Positions 42,421 through 51,173 of a DNA stretch of 64,000 nucleotides are shown in pieces; positions within the stretch are counted from its first letter, which is position 1, and every line of letters begins with the position of its first letter. The position numbers and the translations under genes are program-made. The stretch is from Streptomyces sp. CMB-StM0423 (GTDB lineage Bacteria; Actinomycetota; Actinomycetes; Streptomycetales; Streptomycetaceae), in the NCBI RefSeq assembly GCF_002847285.1, contig NZ_CP025407.1, positions 5,707,001 through 5,771,000 of the forward strand, read 5' to 3'. The notes below the pieces were generated by a model that was not told the origin of the DNA, did not search any database, and saw only the letters and a program-made list of their open reading frames with translations.

Positions 42421-42475
42421 GGTCGTGGGGACGGCCGTTCCGGGACCTGAGCCCTTTACTTACTTTACCTCATTG

Positions 42476-42487
42476 TTGCCCTGGCAA
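42476..42487. promoter_or_regulatory. Palindrome TTGCC-CT-GGCAA in AT-rich divergent region
   Basis: This perfect 12-bp operator-like element lies in a 60-bp AT-rich island between the antiporter (left) and the ABC ATPase gene (right). The adjacent coding-strand sequence for the antiporter contains TAAAGTAAGTAAAG, a likely promoter core. The form resembles sites bound by MarR-type dimers, but no regulator gene is adjacent. Confidence 0.4.
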
Positions 42488-42681
42488 TTAATCCGTCGGG
42501 TGCACTTCCCGCGCTCTTCCGCGGCCGGACCACCGTCGCCACCTCGGGTTAACCCCACCCCGGGTCCGCCAGCAGCCGCCATGGCCCGGCGCACCCCCGC
42601 TCCGTAGCGTCGAACCCACGATGACCAGGGCGGCCGCCCTGGCAGCGCCACGGCGAACGGCACGAAGGAAGGGCGGACGAC

Positions 42682-43491
42682 ATGCGGCTGCGGACCAGGG
42701 GAGAGCGGCAGGACCACGGGGCGCCCGCCGCCCCCGGCCACGCCGTCGAACTGCGCGGCGTACAACGGCGATACGGCCGCGGCGCCGGCGCCGTGCACGC
42801 GCTGCGCGGCATCGACCTCGCCCTTCCCCGGGGCACGTACACCGCCGTCATGGGCCCTTCCGGGTCCGGCAAGTCCACGCTCCTGCAGTGCGCCGCGGGC
42901 CTCGACCGGCCGACCGCGGGCTCGGTGCTCCTCGGCGGTACGGAACTGACGCGGCTCGGTGAGAACAAGCTCACCGAACTGCGCCGCAGCCGCCTGGGGT
43001 TCGTCTTCCAGGCGTTCAACCTGCTGCCGTCGCTGACCGTCTCGCAGAACGTCCTGCTGCCCATGCGGCTCGCCGGGCTGCGCGCCGACCACGCGCGGGC
43101 GGCGGAGGTGCTGGCGCAGGTCGGCCTCGCGGCGCACGGCAGGCGGCGCCCCGCGGAGCTGTCCGGCGGCCAGCAGCAGCGGGTGGCGATCGCCCGCGCG
43201 CTGATCACCAGGCCGGACGTGATCTTCGCGGACGAGCCGACGGGGGCGCTGGACACCCGCACGGCGGCGGAGATTCTGGCGCTGCTGCGGCAGGCGGTCG
43301 ACTCGCTGGGCGCGACGGTGGTCATGGTCACGCACGACCCGGTGGCCGCGTCGTACGCGGACGTGGCGCTGTTCCTCGCCGACGGCGCCCTGGCGGGCAG
43401 CCTGCAGCGGCCGACGGCGGAGCAGGTCGCGGCCCGGATGACGACGCTGGACCCGCGGGGCGCGGCTCGCGCGGCGGAGCCGGCGGCGTGA
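42682..43491 (+). CDS. ABC transporter ATP-binding protein (MacB/LolD type)
   Basis: This 269-aa ATPase couples to the FtsX-type permease encoded next. Walker A is GPSGSGKST (about residue 58), the Q loop is VFQAFNLLPSLTV, the signature is LSGGQQQRVAIARAL, Walker B is VIFADEPTGALD, and the switch His is in MVTHD. These LolD/MacB-like features point to mechanotransmission rather than classic import. The first 25 residues are a charged, family-atypical extension. Its stop overlaps the permease start (GTGA). Likely substrates are an envelope component or an antimicrobial peptide; nothing in the sequence decides. No regulator gene lies alongside. Confidence 0.93.
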   Translation: MRLRTRGERQDHGAPAAPGHAVELRGVQRRYGRGAGAVHALRGIDLALPRGTYTAVMGPSGSGKSTLLQCAAGLDRPTAGSVLLGGTELTRLGENKLTELRRSRLGFVFQAFNLLPSLTVSQNVLLPMRLAGLRADHARAAEVLAQVGLAAHGRRRPAELSGGQQQRVAIARALITRPDVIFADEPTGALDTRTAAEILALLRQAVDSLGATVVMVTHDPVAASYADVALFLADGALAGSLQRPTAEQVAARMTTLDPRGAARAAEPAA

Positions 43492-46040
43492 GCGGCGGAC
43501 TGCCCGGGGCGGGGGCGCGGGCGCGTACGAACGGGCTGGCGCGGGCCGCGCTCCGGTTCCGGCCCGCGGGCTTCGCGGGGACGTTCGTCGCGCTGATGAT
43601 GGCGGCGCTGATCGTGTCGGCCTGCGGGATCCTGCTGGAAACGGGCGTACGGGCCTCGGTGCCGCCGGAGCGGTACGCGAACGCGCCGGTGGTGGTCGCC
43701 GCGGACCAGCGGGCGCACATGACGGTGGGCAGCGGCGACGGCGCCTACGACGCCTCGGAGCAGGTGCCGGACCGGGCCCGGGTGCGGGCTGAGCTGGCGG
43801 TGCGCGTCGCGTCCGCGGAGGGTGTCGCGGCGGCGGTCCCTGACGTCACGTTCCCGGCCCGGCTGGCGGCCGGGGAGGGCGCGCCGGACGGCTCCGCGCT
43901 CACCGCACAGGGCTGGGGCTCCCACGCCTTCACCGGCACCGCGCTCACGGCGGGCGCGGCGCCGGGGGCCGACGAGGTGGTCCTGGACCGGGCGACGGCC
44001 CGCGCGGCGGGCGCGGACGTGGGGGACACCATCGCGCTCGTACTCCCGTCGGGACAGCAGGAGTTCCGCGTCTCCGGCATCGCGGCCGCAGCGGCGGACA
44101 CACCCGCCGCGGGCGGCGCCGCGTACCTCGCCGAGGATGCCGCCGCCCGGGCCGCCGGGCATCCGGGGCGGTTCGACGCCGTCGCCGTGCTGGCCGCCGA
44201 GGGGGTCGGCGCCGGGCAGCTCGCCGACGCCGTGCGCGGCGCCGTGGGGGACCGGGCCGAGGTGCACACCGGGGACGGGCGCGGGGGCGTCGAGGACACC
44301 GGGGTCGCGGCGGCCGAGGAGCTGCTGACCGGGCTCGGCGGCTCGTTCGGCGGCATCGCCGCCACCGTCGCCGTCTTCACCGCCGCGGGCACCGTCGCGC
44401 TCTCCGTGGCGCAGCGCAAGCGCGAGTTCGCCCTGCTCCGGGCCATCGGCGCCACCCCGCGGCAGATCCGCCGCTCCGTGGCCGCCGAGGCACTGCTCGT
44501 CGCACCCGTCGCCGGGCTCGCCGGGCTGCTGCCCGGCATCGGGCTCGCCGCCTGGTGGTTCGGCCAGCTCAAGGACCGCGACGCCGTACCGGCCGCCGTC
44601 GACCTGCACGTCTCGTTCATCCCGCTCGCCGTCGCCGTGGGCACGGCCCTGCTCAGCGCGCTGGTCGCCGGCTGGGCGGCCTCCCGCCGCCCCGCGAAGA
44701 CCAAGCCCGGCCAGGCGCTCACCGAGGCGTCCGTGGAGCGGCTGCGCCCCGGGATCGTCCGCACGGTCCTCGGGCTCGGCGCCGTCACCGGCGGCATCCT
44801 GCTCAGCGGCGTCGCCGCCCGCTCCGCCGGCGACGACGCGGCCGAGGCGGCGCTCGGCGTCGTGATGCTCTTCATGCTCGCCGTCGCCCTCCTGGGCCCG
44901 CTGATCGCGCGGCTGGCCGCCGGGCTGTTCGGCCTGCCGCTGCGCGCCGGCGACGCCAGCGCGGAGCTGGCCGCCGCCAACTCCCGTACGAACGCCCGCC
45001 GGCTGGCCTCCGCGATCACCCCGATCGTGCTGGCGACGGCCTTCGCCTCGGTGCTGGTCTTCATGCACACCAGCGAGGACCACGCCACCGCGACCCAGCA
45101 GCGCGCCGGCGTCACGGCCGACCACGTCGTCACCCACCCCGAAGGGCTGCCCGCCGACGCCGCCGAGCGCGCGGCGCGGCAGCCCGGGGTGGACGCGGCG
45201 GTGGGCGTGCTGCGCGCGGAGGTGCTGGTACCGGTCGGCGGCTGGGGCGACCGGTGGCTCCAGGGCGCGACGGCGCAGGGTGTCTCCGGCGACGGGCTCG
45301 CCCGCGTCCAGGACCTCGACGTCCGCGACGGCGCCCTGGACCGGCTGCCGGAGCCCGGCACGGTGGCGCTCGACGAGAACCTGGCCCGCTCGGCGGGCGC
45401 CGGGGTCGGCGAGCGCGTCGAACTGCGGCTGCCGGACGGCACGTCGGAGAAGGCCGAGGTGGTGGCCACGTACGGGCGCGGCCTCGGGCTCGCCCAGGTG
45501 ACGCTCGACCGCGCGGCGCTGGCCGGGCACGTCTCCGCCGGGTACGACACGGACCTGCTGGTCAGCGGCGGCCGTGCCGCCGACCTCGGCGCCCTGGGCG
45601 GGGCGGGCACCGCGGTGACCGACGCGGCCGGCTACGCGCAGCAGCAGGACGTCGACCGCAGCCTCAACCGCTGGGCGAACTTCACCATGGCCGGCGTCCT
45701 CGGGGGCTTCGCCGCCGTCGCTGCGCTCAACACCCTCGTCATGACCGTGCTGGACCGGCGCCGCGAGTTGGGGATGCTGCGGCTGATCGGCTCCACCCGG
45801 CGGCAGGTGCTGGGCATGATCCGCTGGGAGGGGCTGCTCGTCGGGGTCGCCGGCCTGGTGCTGGGCGGGGCGATCGCGGCGGCGACGCTGGTGCCGATGG
45901 TCCGCGGGATCACCGGCGGGGATCCGTACCTGCCGCCGCTGACGGTCGCCGCGTTCACGGCGGGGGCCGTGGGGCTGGGGCTCCTGGGCACCGTGCTGCC
46001 GGCCCGCGCGGCGCTGCGGCGGGCGGAGCCGGCGGGCTGA
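43488..46040 (+). CDS. FtsX-family ABC transporter permease
   Basis: This 850-aa membrane protein has two FtsX permease domains. A first helix (about 25-45: FAGTFVALMMAALIVSACGIL) precedes a large extracytoplasmic domain. Helices near 290-390 carry VALSVAQRKREFALLRAIGATPRQIRRSV. A linker helix precedes a second outer domain (about 530-710), and the last three helices carry LVMTVLDRRRELGMLRLIGSTRRQVLGMI. The duplicated RxxExxLLRxIGAT motifs contact the ATPase. This full-length, duplicated form is common in Streptomyces and has been linked to export or resistance. GTG 43488 overlaps the ATPase stop by 4 bp. Confidence 0.93.
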   Translation: MSGGLPGAGARARTNGLARAALRFRPAGFAGTFVALMMAALIVSACGILLETGVRASVPPERYANAPVVVAADQRAHMTVGSGDGAYDASEQVPDRARVRAELAVRVASAEGVAAAVPDVTFPARLAAGEGAPDGSALTAQGWGSHAFTGTALTAGAAPGADEVVLDRATARAAGADVGDTIALVLPSGQQEFRVSGIAAAAADTPAAGGAAYLAEDAAARAAGHPGRFDAVAVLAAEGVGAGQLADAVRGAVGDRAEVHTGDGRGGVEDTGVAAAEELLTGLGGSFGGIAATVAVFTAAGTVALSVAQRKREFALLRAIGATPRQIRRSVAAEALLVAPVAGLAGLLPGIGLAAWWFGQLKDRDAVPAAVDLHVSFIPLAVAVGTALLSALVAGWAASRRPAKTKPGQALTEASVERLRPGIVRTVLGLGAVTGGILLSGVAARSAGDDAAEAALGVVMLFMLAVALLGPLIARLAAGLFGLPLRAGDASAELAAANSRTNARRLASAITPIVLATAFASVLVFMHTSEDHATATQQRAGVTADHVVTHPEGLPADAAERAARQPGVDAAVGVLRAEVLVPVGGWGDRWLQGATAQGVSGDGLARVQDLDVRDGALDRLPEPGTVALDENLARSAGAGVGERVELRLPDGTSEKAEVVATYGRGLGLAQVTLDRAALAGHVSAGYDTDLLVSGGRAADLGALGGAGTAVTDAAGYAQQQDVDRSLNRWANFTMAGVLGGFAAVAALNTLVMTVLDRRRELGMLRLIGSTRRQVLGMIRWEGLLVGVAGLVLGGAIAAATLVPMVRGITGGDPYLPPLTVAAFTAGAVGLGLLGTVLPARAALRRAEPAG

Positions 46041-46099
46041 GGGGCCGCTGCCGTACGGGCGGGGGCGCGGTCCGTACGAGCCGGTGCACGGGAACGCGA

Positions 46100-46143
46100 G
46101 CGGCCCGGGGCGCCCTTCCGCGAGGAGGGGCGGCCCGGGCCGC
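46100..46143. terminator. Hairpin between convergent permease and acyltransferase genes
   Basis: Ten-base arms (46100-46109 and 46134-46143) pair perfectly, with further pairing possible inside the 24-nt interior. Confidence 0.55.
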
Positions 46144-46157
46144 GTGCCGTACGGGAC

Positions 46158-47294
46158 TCAGCGGGTGGCGGCCGCCCGCTCCCGCTCGGGGGCGTGCTCC
46201 GCCGCCGGCTCCGAGCGCGGCGAGCCGCGGCGCCCTTCGCCGCCGTCGGACTTGAACAGCCAGTTCATCTTCGGCTCCATGGCCCACCGGAACATCTGCC
46301 GCACCGGCGGGGTGCACAGCACCGTGACGATCACGGCCGCGATCGCCGTGACGGCGACGGCGCCCAGCGGCGTGTGCGCGAAGTCGTTGTCGTACCAGCC
46401 CCAGAAGCGCGAGCCCTTGGCGAGGAACCCGTGCAGCAGGTAGCCGTACAGCGTGCCGGCGCCCAGCACGGTGAACCACATCGTGCGCCGCGGCACCCAG
46501 GCCAGGAAGCACGCCGTGAGCACCAGCGCGCAGCCGAACATCGCGAACGTCATCACCGGACCCGCCCAGATGGGCGCGCCCAACTCCTGTGCGGAGTCAC
46601 GGTGGTAGAACCAGCCGGCGTTCATCCGCGGCACCGCCCAGTACGCGACGACCGCGGCCATCAGGCCCACGGGCACGGACAGCAGCCGTACCTCAGGCCG
46701 GCGCACCAGGTCGAAGTGCTCCGGTTTGAGCATCAGACCGAGGACGAAGAAGGGCATGAACTGCAGCACGCGCTGGAGGTCGAGGTCGTTGCCGACGGTG
46801 TCGCTCATGGACGCGGCGATGGCGATGAGCAGGGCCAGCGGCACCGGCCAGCGCACCGCCTTCCACAGCGGTGTCGTCATCCGCCAGACGAACAGCGCGA
46901 TGAGGAACCACGTCAGGTACCACGGATCGAGGATGCTGATGCGGTAGCCGGGGACGTCGCCCGCCCAGCGGTTGAAGAACGTGTAGGCGGTCTCGAAGAT
47001 CACGTACGGCACGAGGACGCCGGTGACCAGCCGCTGCACGCGCCCCGGGCGGCCGAGGTCGAACGAGCGGGACATATAGCCGGAGATGAGGATGAAGGCC
47101 GGCATGTGAAACGAGTAGACGAGCATGTAGAGCGCGGACGCGGCGCGGCTGTCGTCGCGCAGCGGCTCCCACGCGTGGCCGAGTGCGACCAGCACGATGG
47201 CCAGGTACTTTGCGTTGTCGAAGAAAGGGTCGCGGGTCTTCGGCTTGCCGGAATCGCCGGCCGGACGAGCCGCGGTCTGCGGCAGGTGGGTCAC
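46158..47294 (-). CDS. Membrane acyltransferase 3 family protein
   Basis: This 378-aa integral membrane O-acyltransferase has about ten helices. The family start is RDPFFDNAKYLAIVLVALGHAW (about 21-42), with the putative catalytic His in LGHAW. A second landmark is SFHMPAFILISGYMSRSF near 61-78, and YLTWFLIALFVWRM marks a later helix. The C-terminal 30 residues are charged and cytoplasmic (SDGGEGRRGSPR). Such enzymes add acetyl or other acyl groups to sugars, polymers or antibiotics; the acceptor is unknown. GGAGG lies 5 nt before the GTG. It is a single gene with its own promoter candidate. Confidence 0.88.
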   Translation of the reverse strand: MTHLPQTAARPAGDSGKPKTRDPFFDNAKYLAIVLVALGHAWEPLRDDSRAASALYMLVYSFHMPAFILISGYMSRSFDLGRPGRVQRLVTGVLVPYVIFETAYTFFNRWAGDVPGYRISILDPWYLTWFLIALFVWRMTTPLWKAVRWPVPLALLIAIAASMSDTVGNDLDLQRVLQFMPFFVLGLMLKPEHFDLVRRPEVRLLSVPVGLMAAVVAYWAVPRMNAGWFYHRDSAQELGAPIWAGPVMTFAMFGCALVLTACFLAWVPRRTMWFTVLGAGTLYGYLLHGFLAKGSRFWGWYDNDFAHTPLGAVAVTAIAAVIVTVLCTPPVRQMFRWAMEPKMNWLFKSDGGEGRRGSPRSEPAAEHAPERERAAATR

Positions 47295-47916
47295 GAAGCC
47301 TCCAGGTACGAGTCCGGCGGCGGAACCCGGAACCGCACCGGCGGGTTGGGGTCGAGGGGGGATCGGAACATCGTCGGCACCCTAGCGTCCGAGTGTCGGG
47401 CCCGTAAATTCGAAGTCAGCGTCGGGAATTTCATAGACATGGAGACAGACGGCGTGGTCAGCGAGCATCACTGTATGCCAGTTTTGTCCTGAATGAATCG
47501 GACATAGGGGCACGAAACTTCGGCGTGTCAGGTGATCAGTTTTCGGCCGGTTCCGGATGCCCGCGGGCGGTCCGAATGGGGAATTCCGAGCGGTGGGAAC
47601 GCCCGTCCGCGTACCCCTTATTACGTATATCCGTGCGCCTGGAACACGGAATTCGGATTCGCCGCTCCGGTTTCCGCGGCACCGCCGCCGGGGATGGACC
47701 GCATGGGCGCGCCACCGGCGCGGAGGTCGTGCGGCGTCCCGCGTACGGCGCTCCGCGTGCGCCGTGGGCGCAGATCGGTGTAAGGGGCGCGAGATATCAG
47801 CCAGTTGGGCATCCCACGCACCCCCGTGCACCTCTTGGTGGCACGATGGATCCACCGGGGTGTGCGGGCGGCGGGTGCCCTGGGTGGGTGAACGAGAACC
47901 TAGGGGTGATCAGGGC
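47295..47916. other. 622-bp intergenic region, partly AT-rich
   Basis: It separates the acyltransferase (left) from a 64-aa membrane protein (right). The segment 47390-47660 is clearly less GC-rich than the rest of the window and includes TGTCC-N10-GGACA (47485-47504). Near 47838-47885 complementary CGCAC/GTGCG-type arms could fold into a long leader hairpin. Short open frames here lack Streptomyces codon bias, so I annotate no gene. Confidence 0.45.
47379..47408 (-). promoter_or_regulatory. Candidate promoter of the acyltransferase gene
   Basis: On the leftward strand TTTACG (47408-47403) and TAGGGT (47384-47379) are 18 nt apart, giving a leader of roughly 78 nt before the GTG at 47294. Confidence 0.45.
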
Positions 47917-48111
47917 GTGGCTATCTCACTGTCATTGGTGCTGCTGATGGGGATCATCCTGGTCGTGCTGATCCGTGGCGGCTCGATCAAGGTGGGCCCG
48001 GCGATCGTTGCGGTGCTCTTCGGCTTCTTCCTGGCGTCCACCAGCGCCGCACCGGACATCCAGGACGCCCTCGACGAAATAAGCCAGAGCATCAGCGACA
48101 TCGGCACCTGA
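47917..48111 (+). CDS. Small conserved-type membrane protein, unknown function
   Basis: This 64-aa protein has two hydrophobic segments: LSLVLLMGIILVVLI (5-19) and VGPAIVAVLFGFFLAST (27-43), joined by RGGSIKVG. An amphipathic, acidic C-terminal tail follows (PDIQDALDEISQSISDIG). A GTG start at 47917 follows an AGGGG-type site. From memory, small proteins of this kind occur at the same place, before tig, in other Streptomyces, but I cannot give a function. The tail could contact a soluble partner. Confidence 0.7.
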   Translation: MAISLSLVLLMGIILVVLIRGGSIKVGPAIVAVLFGFFLASTSAAPDIQDALDEISQSISDIGT

Positions 48112-48150
48112 CGGTGCCACCGGGGCGACCCGGCCGCCGCGCACACGACA

Positions 48151-48212
48151 ACGGCCGGGGCCCCGGCCCGCGCACGTCCCGGAGGACGCGGCGCGGTCAG
48201 GGCCCCGGCCGT
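48151..48212. terminator. Hairpin downstream of the small membrane gene and tRNA-Gly
   Basis: Thirteen-base arms (48151-48163 and 48200-48212) pair perfectly. It lies between the rightward 64-aa gene and the leftward tRNA-Gly and can terminate both. Confidence 0.6.
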
Positions 48213-48219
48213 CTCGCGG

Positions 48220-48290
<71 letters not shown>

Positions 48291-48514
48291 AGGCGCCACC
48301 CGTGGCGGGTGGCACGCCCAGCATCGTAGCCGCTGCGCCCCCGGTCCCGCACGCCGCTATGCCTTCGGGCGCCCGGCCGCGCGTACGCGCGTGTGCCATC
48401 ACCTGTCGCGTACGGGTCACGACCCCGGCCGGGCGCGGGCCGCGTACGGCGTCACCAGGGACGTAATCCGCCGCGCCGCGGCTGCGCGGCCATGTACCCT
48501 ACTGCTCGCACATG

Positions 48515-48588
48515 CGGGGTGTGGCGCAGCTTGGTAGCGCGTCCGCTTTGGGAGCGGAAGGTCGTCGGTTCGAATCCGGCCACCCCGA
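48515..48588 (+). tRNA. tRNA-Pro (anticodon TGG)
   Basis: This 74-nt cloverleaf has acceptor CGGGGTG pairing with CACCCCG and discriminator A. The D arm is GCGCAGCTTGGTAGCGC. The anticodon stem TCCGC/GCGGA holds the loop TTTGGGA, and the T-loop GTTCGAATC is present. CCA is not encoded. Confidence 0.96.
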
Positions 48589-48595
48589 CCGCACG

Positions 48596-48618
48596 GGGAC
48601 CTTCGTGACGAAGGTCCC
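48596..48618 (+). terminator. Intrinsic terminator of tRNA-Pro
   Basis: GGGACCTTCG and CGAAGGTCCC pair perfectly around TGA, followed by TTTAT. It lies 8 nt past the tRNA. Confidence 0.8.
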
Positions 48619-48773
48619 TTTATGGGGAGCGGACCCGGCACCGGTACTATGCAAGCTGCGTTCCTGCGTGCCTGGACCGGGCCGCTCCACGCTTCTGCAG
48701 GAAGCCGGACGCAGCCGCAAGAAGTCCACAAGAAGTACAGCACTTCCCAGACGCCATCCCAAGGAGACCGACC

Positions 48774-50201
48774 GTGAAGAGCGCCGTGGAGACCCTGAAC
48801 CCGACCCGGGTTCGGCTCACTGTCGAGGTGCCCTTCGAGGAGCTCAAGCCCAGCCTCGACGCGGCGTACAAGAAGATCAACCAGCAGGTCACCGTGCCGG
48901 GCTTCCGCAAGGGCAAGATCCCGGCCCGCATCATCGACCAGCGGTTCGGTCGCGGCGCCGTCCTTGAGGAGGCCGTCAACGACGCGCTGCCGAAGCTCTA
49001 CGAGGACGCCGTCAACGAGGGCGACCTCAAGCCGCTGGGCCGGCCCGAGGTCGACATCACCGAACTGAAGGACAACGAGACGCTGACCTTCACCGCCGAG
49101 GTCGACATCCGCCCCGAGTTCGAGATCCCGGACTACTCCGGCATCAGCGTCGAGGTCGACGCCATCGAGGTGCCCGACGAGGACGTCGACAAGTCGGTCG
49201 AGCAGCTCCGCGAGCGCTTCGCCTCCACCACGCCGGTGGAGCGGGCCGCGGCGGAGGGCGACGTCGTCACCATCGACCTGGAGGCGAGCGTCGACGGCGA
49301 GGTGCTGGACGACGGCGTCGCCAGCGGCGTGACGTACACGATCGGCTCCGGCGAACTGCTCGACGGCATCGACGAGGCCGTCACGGGCCTGGAGTCCGGC
49401 GGCTCCGCGACCTTCGCCTCCGAGCTGAAGGGCGGCTCCGCGGCGGGCCAGGAGGCGCAGGTCAAGGTCGACGTCACGCAGGTCGCCGAGCGCGAGCTGC
49501 CGGAGCTGGACGACGAATTCGCCCAGATGGCCAGCGAGTTCGACACGCTGGAGGAGATGCGGGCGGACAGCCGCAAGCGGCTGGAGCAGATGAAGCGCTA
49601 CGACCAGGCGCAGCAGGCCCAGGAGAAGGTGCTGGACGAGCTGCTCGGCCTGGTGGAGATCCCGGTCCCGGAGAAGCTGCTGGAGGAGGAGATCTCCACC
49701 CGCCGGCACAACCTGGAGAACCACCAGTTGGCGCAGATGGGCATGGACCTGGAGGGCTACCTGAAGCTCCAGGAGAAGACCGCCGAGGAGTTCGAGACCG
49801 AGCTCAAGGAGCAGGCGGAGCGCGGCATCCGCACGCAGTTCGTCCTCGACGAGCTGGTGGGCAAGGAGCAGGTGAACGTCGGCCAGGAAGAGCTGACCGA
49901 GCACCTGATGCGCCGCGCCCAGTCCTCGGGCATGAGCCCGGACCAGTTCGCCCAGGCGGTCGTCGAGGGCGGCCAGGTCCCGGTCCTGGTCGGCGAGGTC
50001 GCCCGCGGCAAGGCCCTGGCGGTCGTGGTGGAAGCCGCGACGATCAAGGACACGAACGGCGAGCCGGTGGACCTCTCGGACGAGGACGAGACCGCGGAGA
50101 CGGTCGAGGCCACGTCGGACGAGCCCCCGGCCACCGGGGACGCGGCGGCCGCGGCGGACGCCGAGGCGACCGAAGAGAAGCCGGAGAAGGCAGAAGCCTG
50201 A
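48774..50201 (+). CDS. tig: Trigger factor (ribosome-associated chaperone, PPIase)
   Basis: This 475-aa chaperone binds nascent chains at the ribosome exit. The ribosome-binding domain (1-110) has the signature FEELKPSLDAAYKKINQQ followed by VPGFRKGKIP; the GFRKGK loop contacts ribosomal protein L23. The PPIase domain (about 160-240) contains EGDVVTIDLEASVDGE, then GSGELLDGIDEAVTGLE. The helical arm and C-domain fill 250-430. A disordered acidic tail of about 45 residues, rich in Ala, Glu, Asp and Thr, ends the protein, as is usual in actinobacteria. The GTG follows AAGGAGA. The clpP1P2X genes follow, a standard linkage, but after an unusually long gap. Confidence 0.97.
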   Translation: MKSAVETLNPTRVRLTVEVPFEELKPSLDAAYKKINQQVTVPGFRKGKIPARIIDQRFGRGAVLEEAVNDALPKLYEDAVNEGDLKPLGRPEVDITELKDNETLTFTAEVDIRPEFEIPDYSGISVEVDAIEVPDEDVDKSVEQLRERFASTTPVERAAAEGDVVTIDLEASVDGEVLDDGVASGVTYTIGSGELLDGIDEAVTGLESGGSATFASELKGGSAAGQEAQVKVDVTQVAERELPELDDEFAQMASEFDTLEEMRADSRKRLEQMKRYDQAQQAQEKVLDELLGLVEIPVPEKLLEEEISTRRHNLENHQLAQMGMDLEGYLKLQEKTAEEFETELKEQAERGIRTQFVLDELVGKEQVNVGQEELTEHLMRRAQSSGMSPDQFAQAVVEGGQVPVLVGEVARGKALAVVVEAATIKDTNGEPVDLSDEDETAETVEATSDEPPATGDAAAAADAEATEEKPEKAEA

Positions 50202-51037
50202 CCCGAACCCCGAGGATGCGGGCCCCGCGCGGACTGCGCCGGGGCCCGCGCGCGCTCCGCACGGCCGCTCCGCACGGCCCGCGCTCCGCGCCCCGGAGCG
50301 GCGGCCCGAAGCCGGCGGGGTGCACGCCCCCGTACCCGGCCGGTCGCGCGGCGCCACGCTCCGGCCGTCCCCGGCACGCTCGCTCGTCCACGCGCTCCGC
50401 GCGTGGTCGCGGCGCGCGGGCGAGCCTCGCGGCCAGGGCCCACGCTCCGCGCCCGGAGCGCACAGCAGAGCCACACCTGCACCCCGCCACCTCCGGCGGA
50501 CAGCCGCCACGCACGCTCCGCGCGCTTGGCGACGCAGGACCCCGGCCGCCCGCCGGGGGGGGCGTGGTCGCCTCCGACCGTTCCGCCACCGGCCGGCGCC
50601 GGGTCCGTCCGGTACGGGGCAGGTGCCGCCGTGCCTGGCAGGGCCGCACCTGCCCCCTCCGCCGGCTCCGGCGGACAGCCGCCTACGCGCGCTTCACGGG
50701 GCGGGGCTCGACGAGGAGCGGGCCGTACGCTCCGTACCCGGCAGCCGGGCAGAGCCCCGGGCTCTCGTCTGCTGTCCCGCAGCGCCGCCCGCAGGGCGCC
50801 CTCTCACGCGCGCTACGCGCGCTGTGGCGGCGCAGGGCCCCGGCCGCTCGCCGACCCCGGCGGGCGGCGTGATCGCCTGCGACCGTCCGGCCACCGGCCG
50901 GCGGCCGGAGCGGTGCGGCGCCGAGAACGCCGCCGTGTCCGGCAGAGCCGCACCTGCACCCCGCCCCTCCTGCGGACGGCCGCCCGCAGGGCGCCCGGTG
51001 CCGGCTGCCACCCCGCCGCGCCCCCGCAGGGGGCCTG
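50202..51037. repeat. Long repeat-bearing non-coding region between tig and clpP1
   Basis: About 835 bp without a supported gene. Two diverged blocks recur. Block X (CACCTGC to GGACAGCCGCC) occurs near 50474-50508, 50647-50683 and 50951-50983. Block Y (CAGG-CCCCGGCCGC to CCACCGGCCGG) occurs near 50535-50597 and 50833-50892. CGCTCCGCGC-type palindromes are scattered through the first half. Several frames stay open because of base composition, but none has a ribosome site, a recognisable domain or consistent codon bias. Confidence 0.55.
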
Positions 51038-51051
51038 CGCTCACAGCGAAC
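51038..51051 (-). promoter_or_regulatory. ClgR operator upstream of clpP1
   Basis: Read leftward the site is GTTCGC-TGTGA-GCG, an exact match to the published ClgR consensus GTTCGC-N5-GCG. It lies 123 bp before the clpP1 start and about 40 bp before the likely -10 box, the position expected for activation of clpP1P2 by ClgR. Confidence 0.7.
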
Positions 51052-51089
51052 AGTTAAGGAACCGGGATGGCCGCCGCCTACCTGCGCGT

Positions 51090-51095
51090 TAGGGT
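51090..51095 (+). promoter_or_regulatory. Likely -10 box (TAGGGT) of clpP1
   Basis: TAGGGT fits the TAnnnT pattern and lies downstream of the ClgR site. There is no good -35 box, consistent with an activator-dependent promoter. The leader would be about 72 nt. Confidence 0.4.
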
Positions 51096-51173
51096 CCATA
51101 AGCAAGTCAGGCAACTCAGGAACGTACCGTCAGACGGCCTCAGGCGGCCGTCGCAGAATGAGCAGGTGGACAC

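Noticed and set aside
47525..47947. Open frames of 80-180 codons before the 64-aa membrane gene
   Set aside because: The DNA there is AT-richer than genuine Streptomyces coding DNA, and the frames have no recognisable features. Only the last part, from GTG 47917, is supported.
48512..48967. Open frame running through tRNA-Pro into tig
   Set aside because: It overlaps a complete tRNA, its terminator and the start of tig in another frame; it is not a gene.
50216..51092. Overlapping open frames of 100-245 codons in the tig-clpP1 gap
   Set aside because: They lack ribosome sites, domains and consistent third-position bias. Several frames are open at once, as expected from base composition and repeats.
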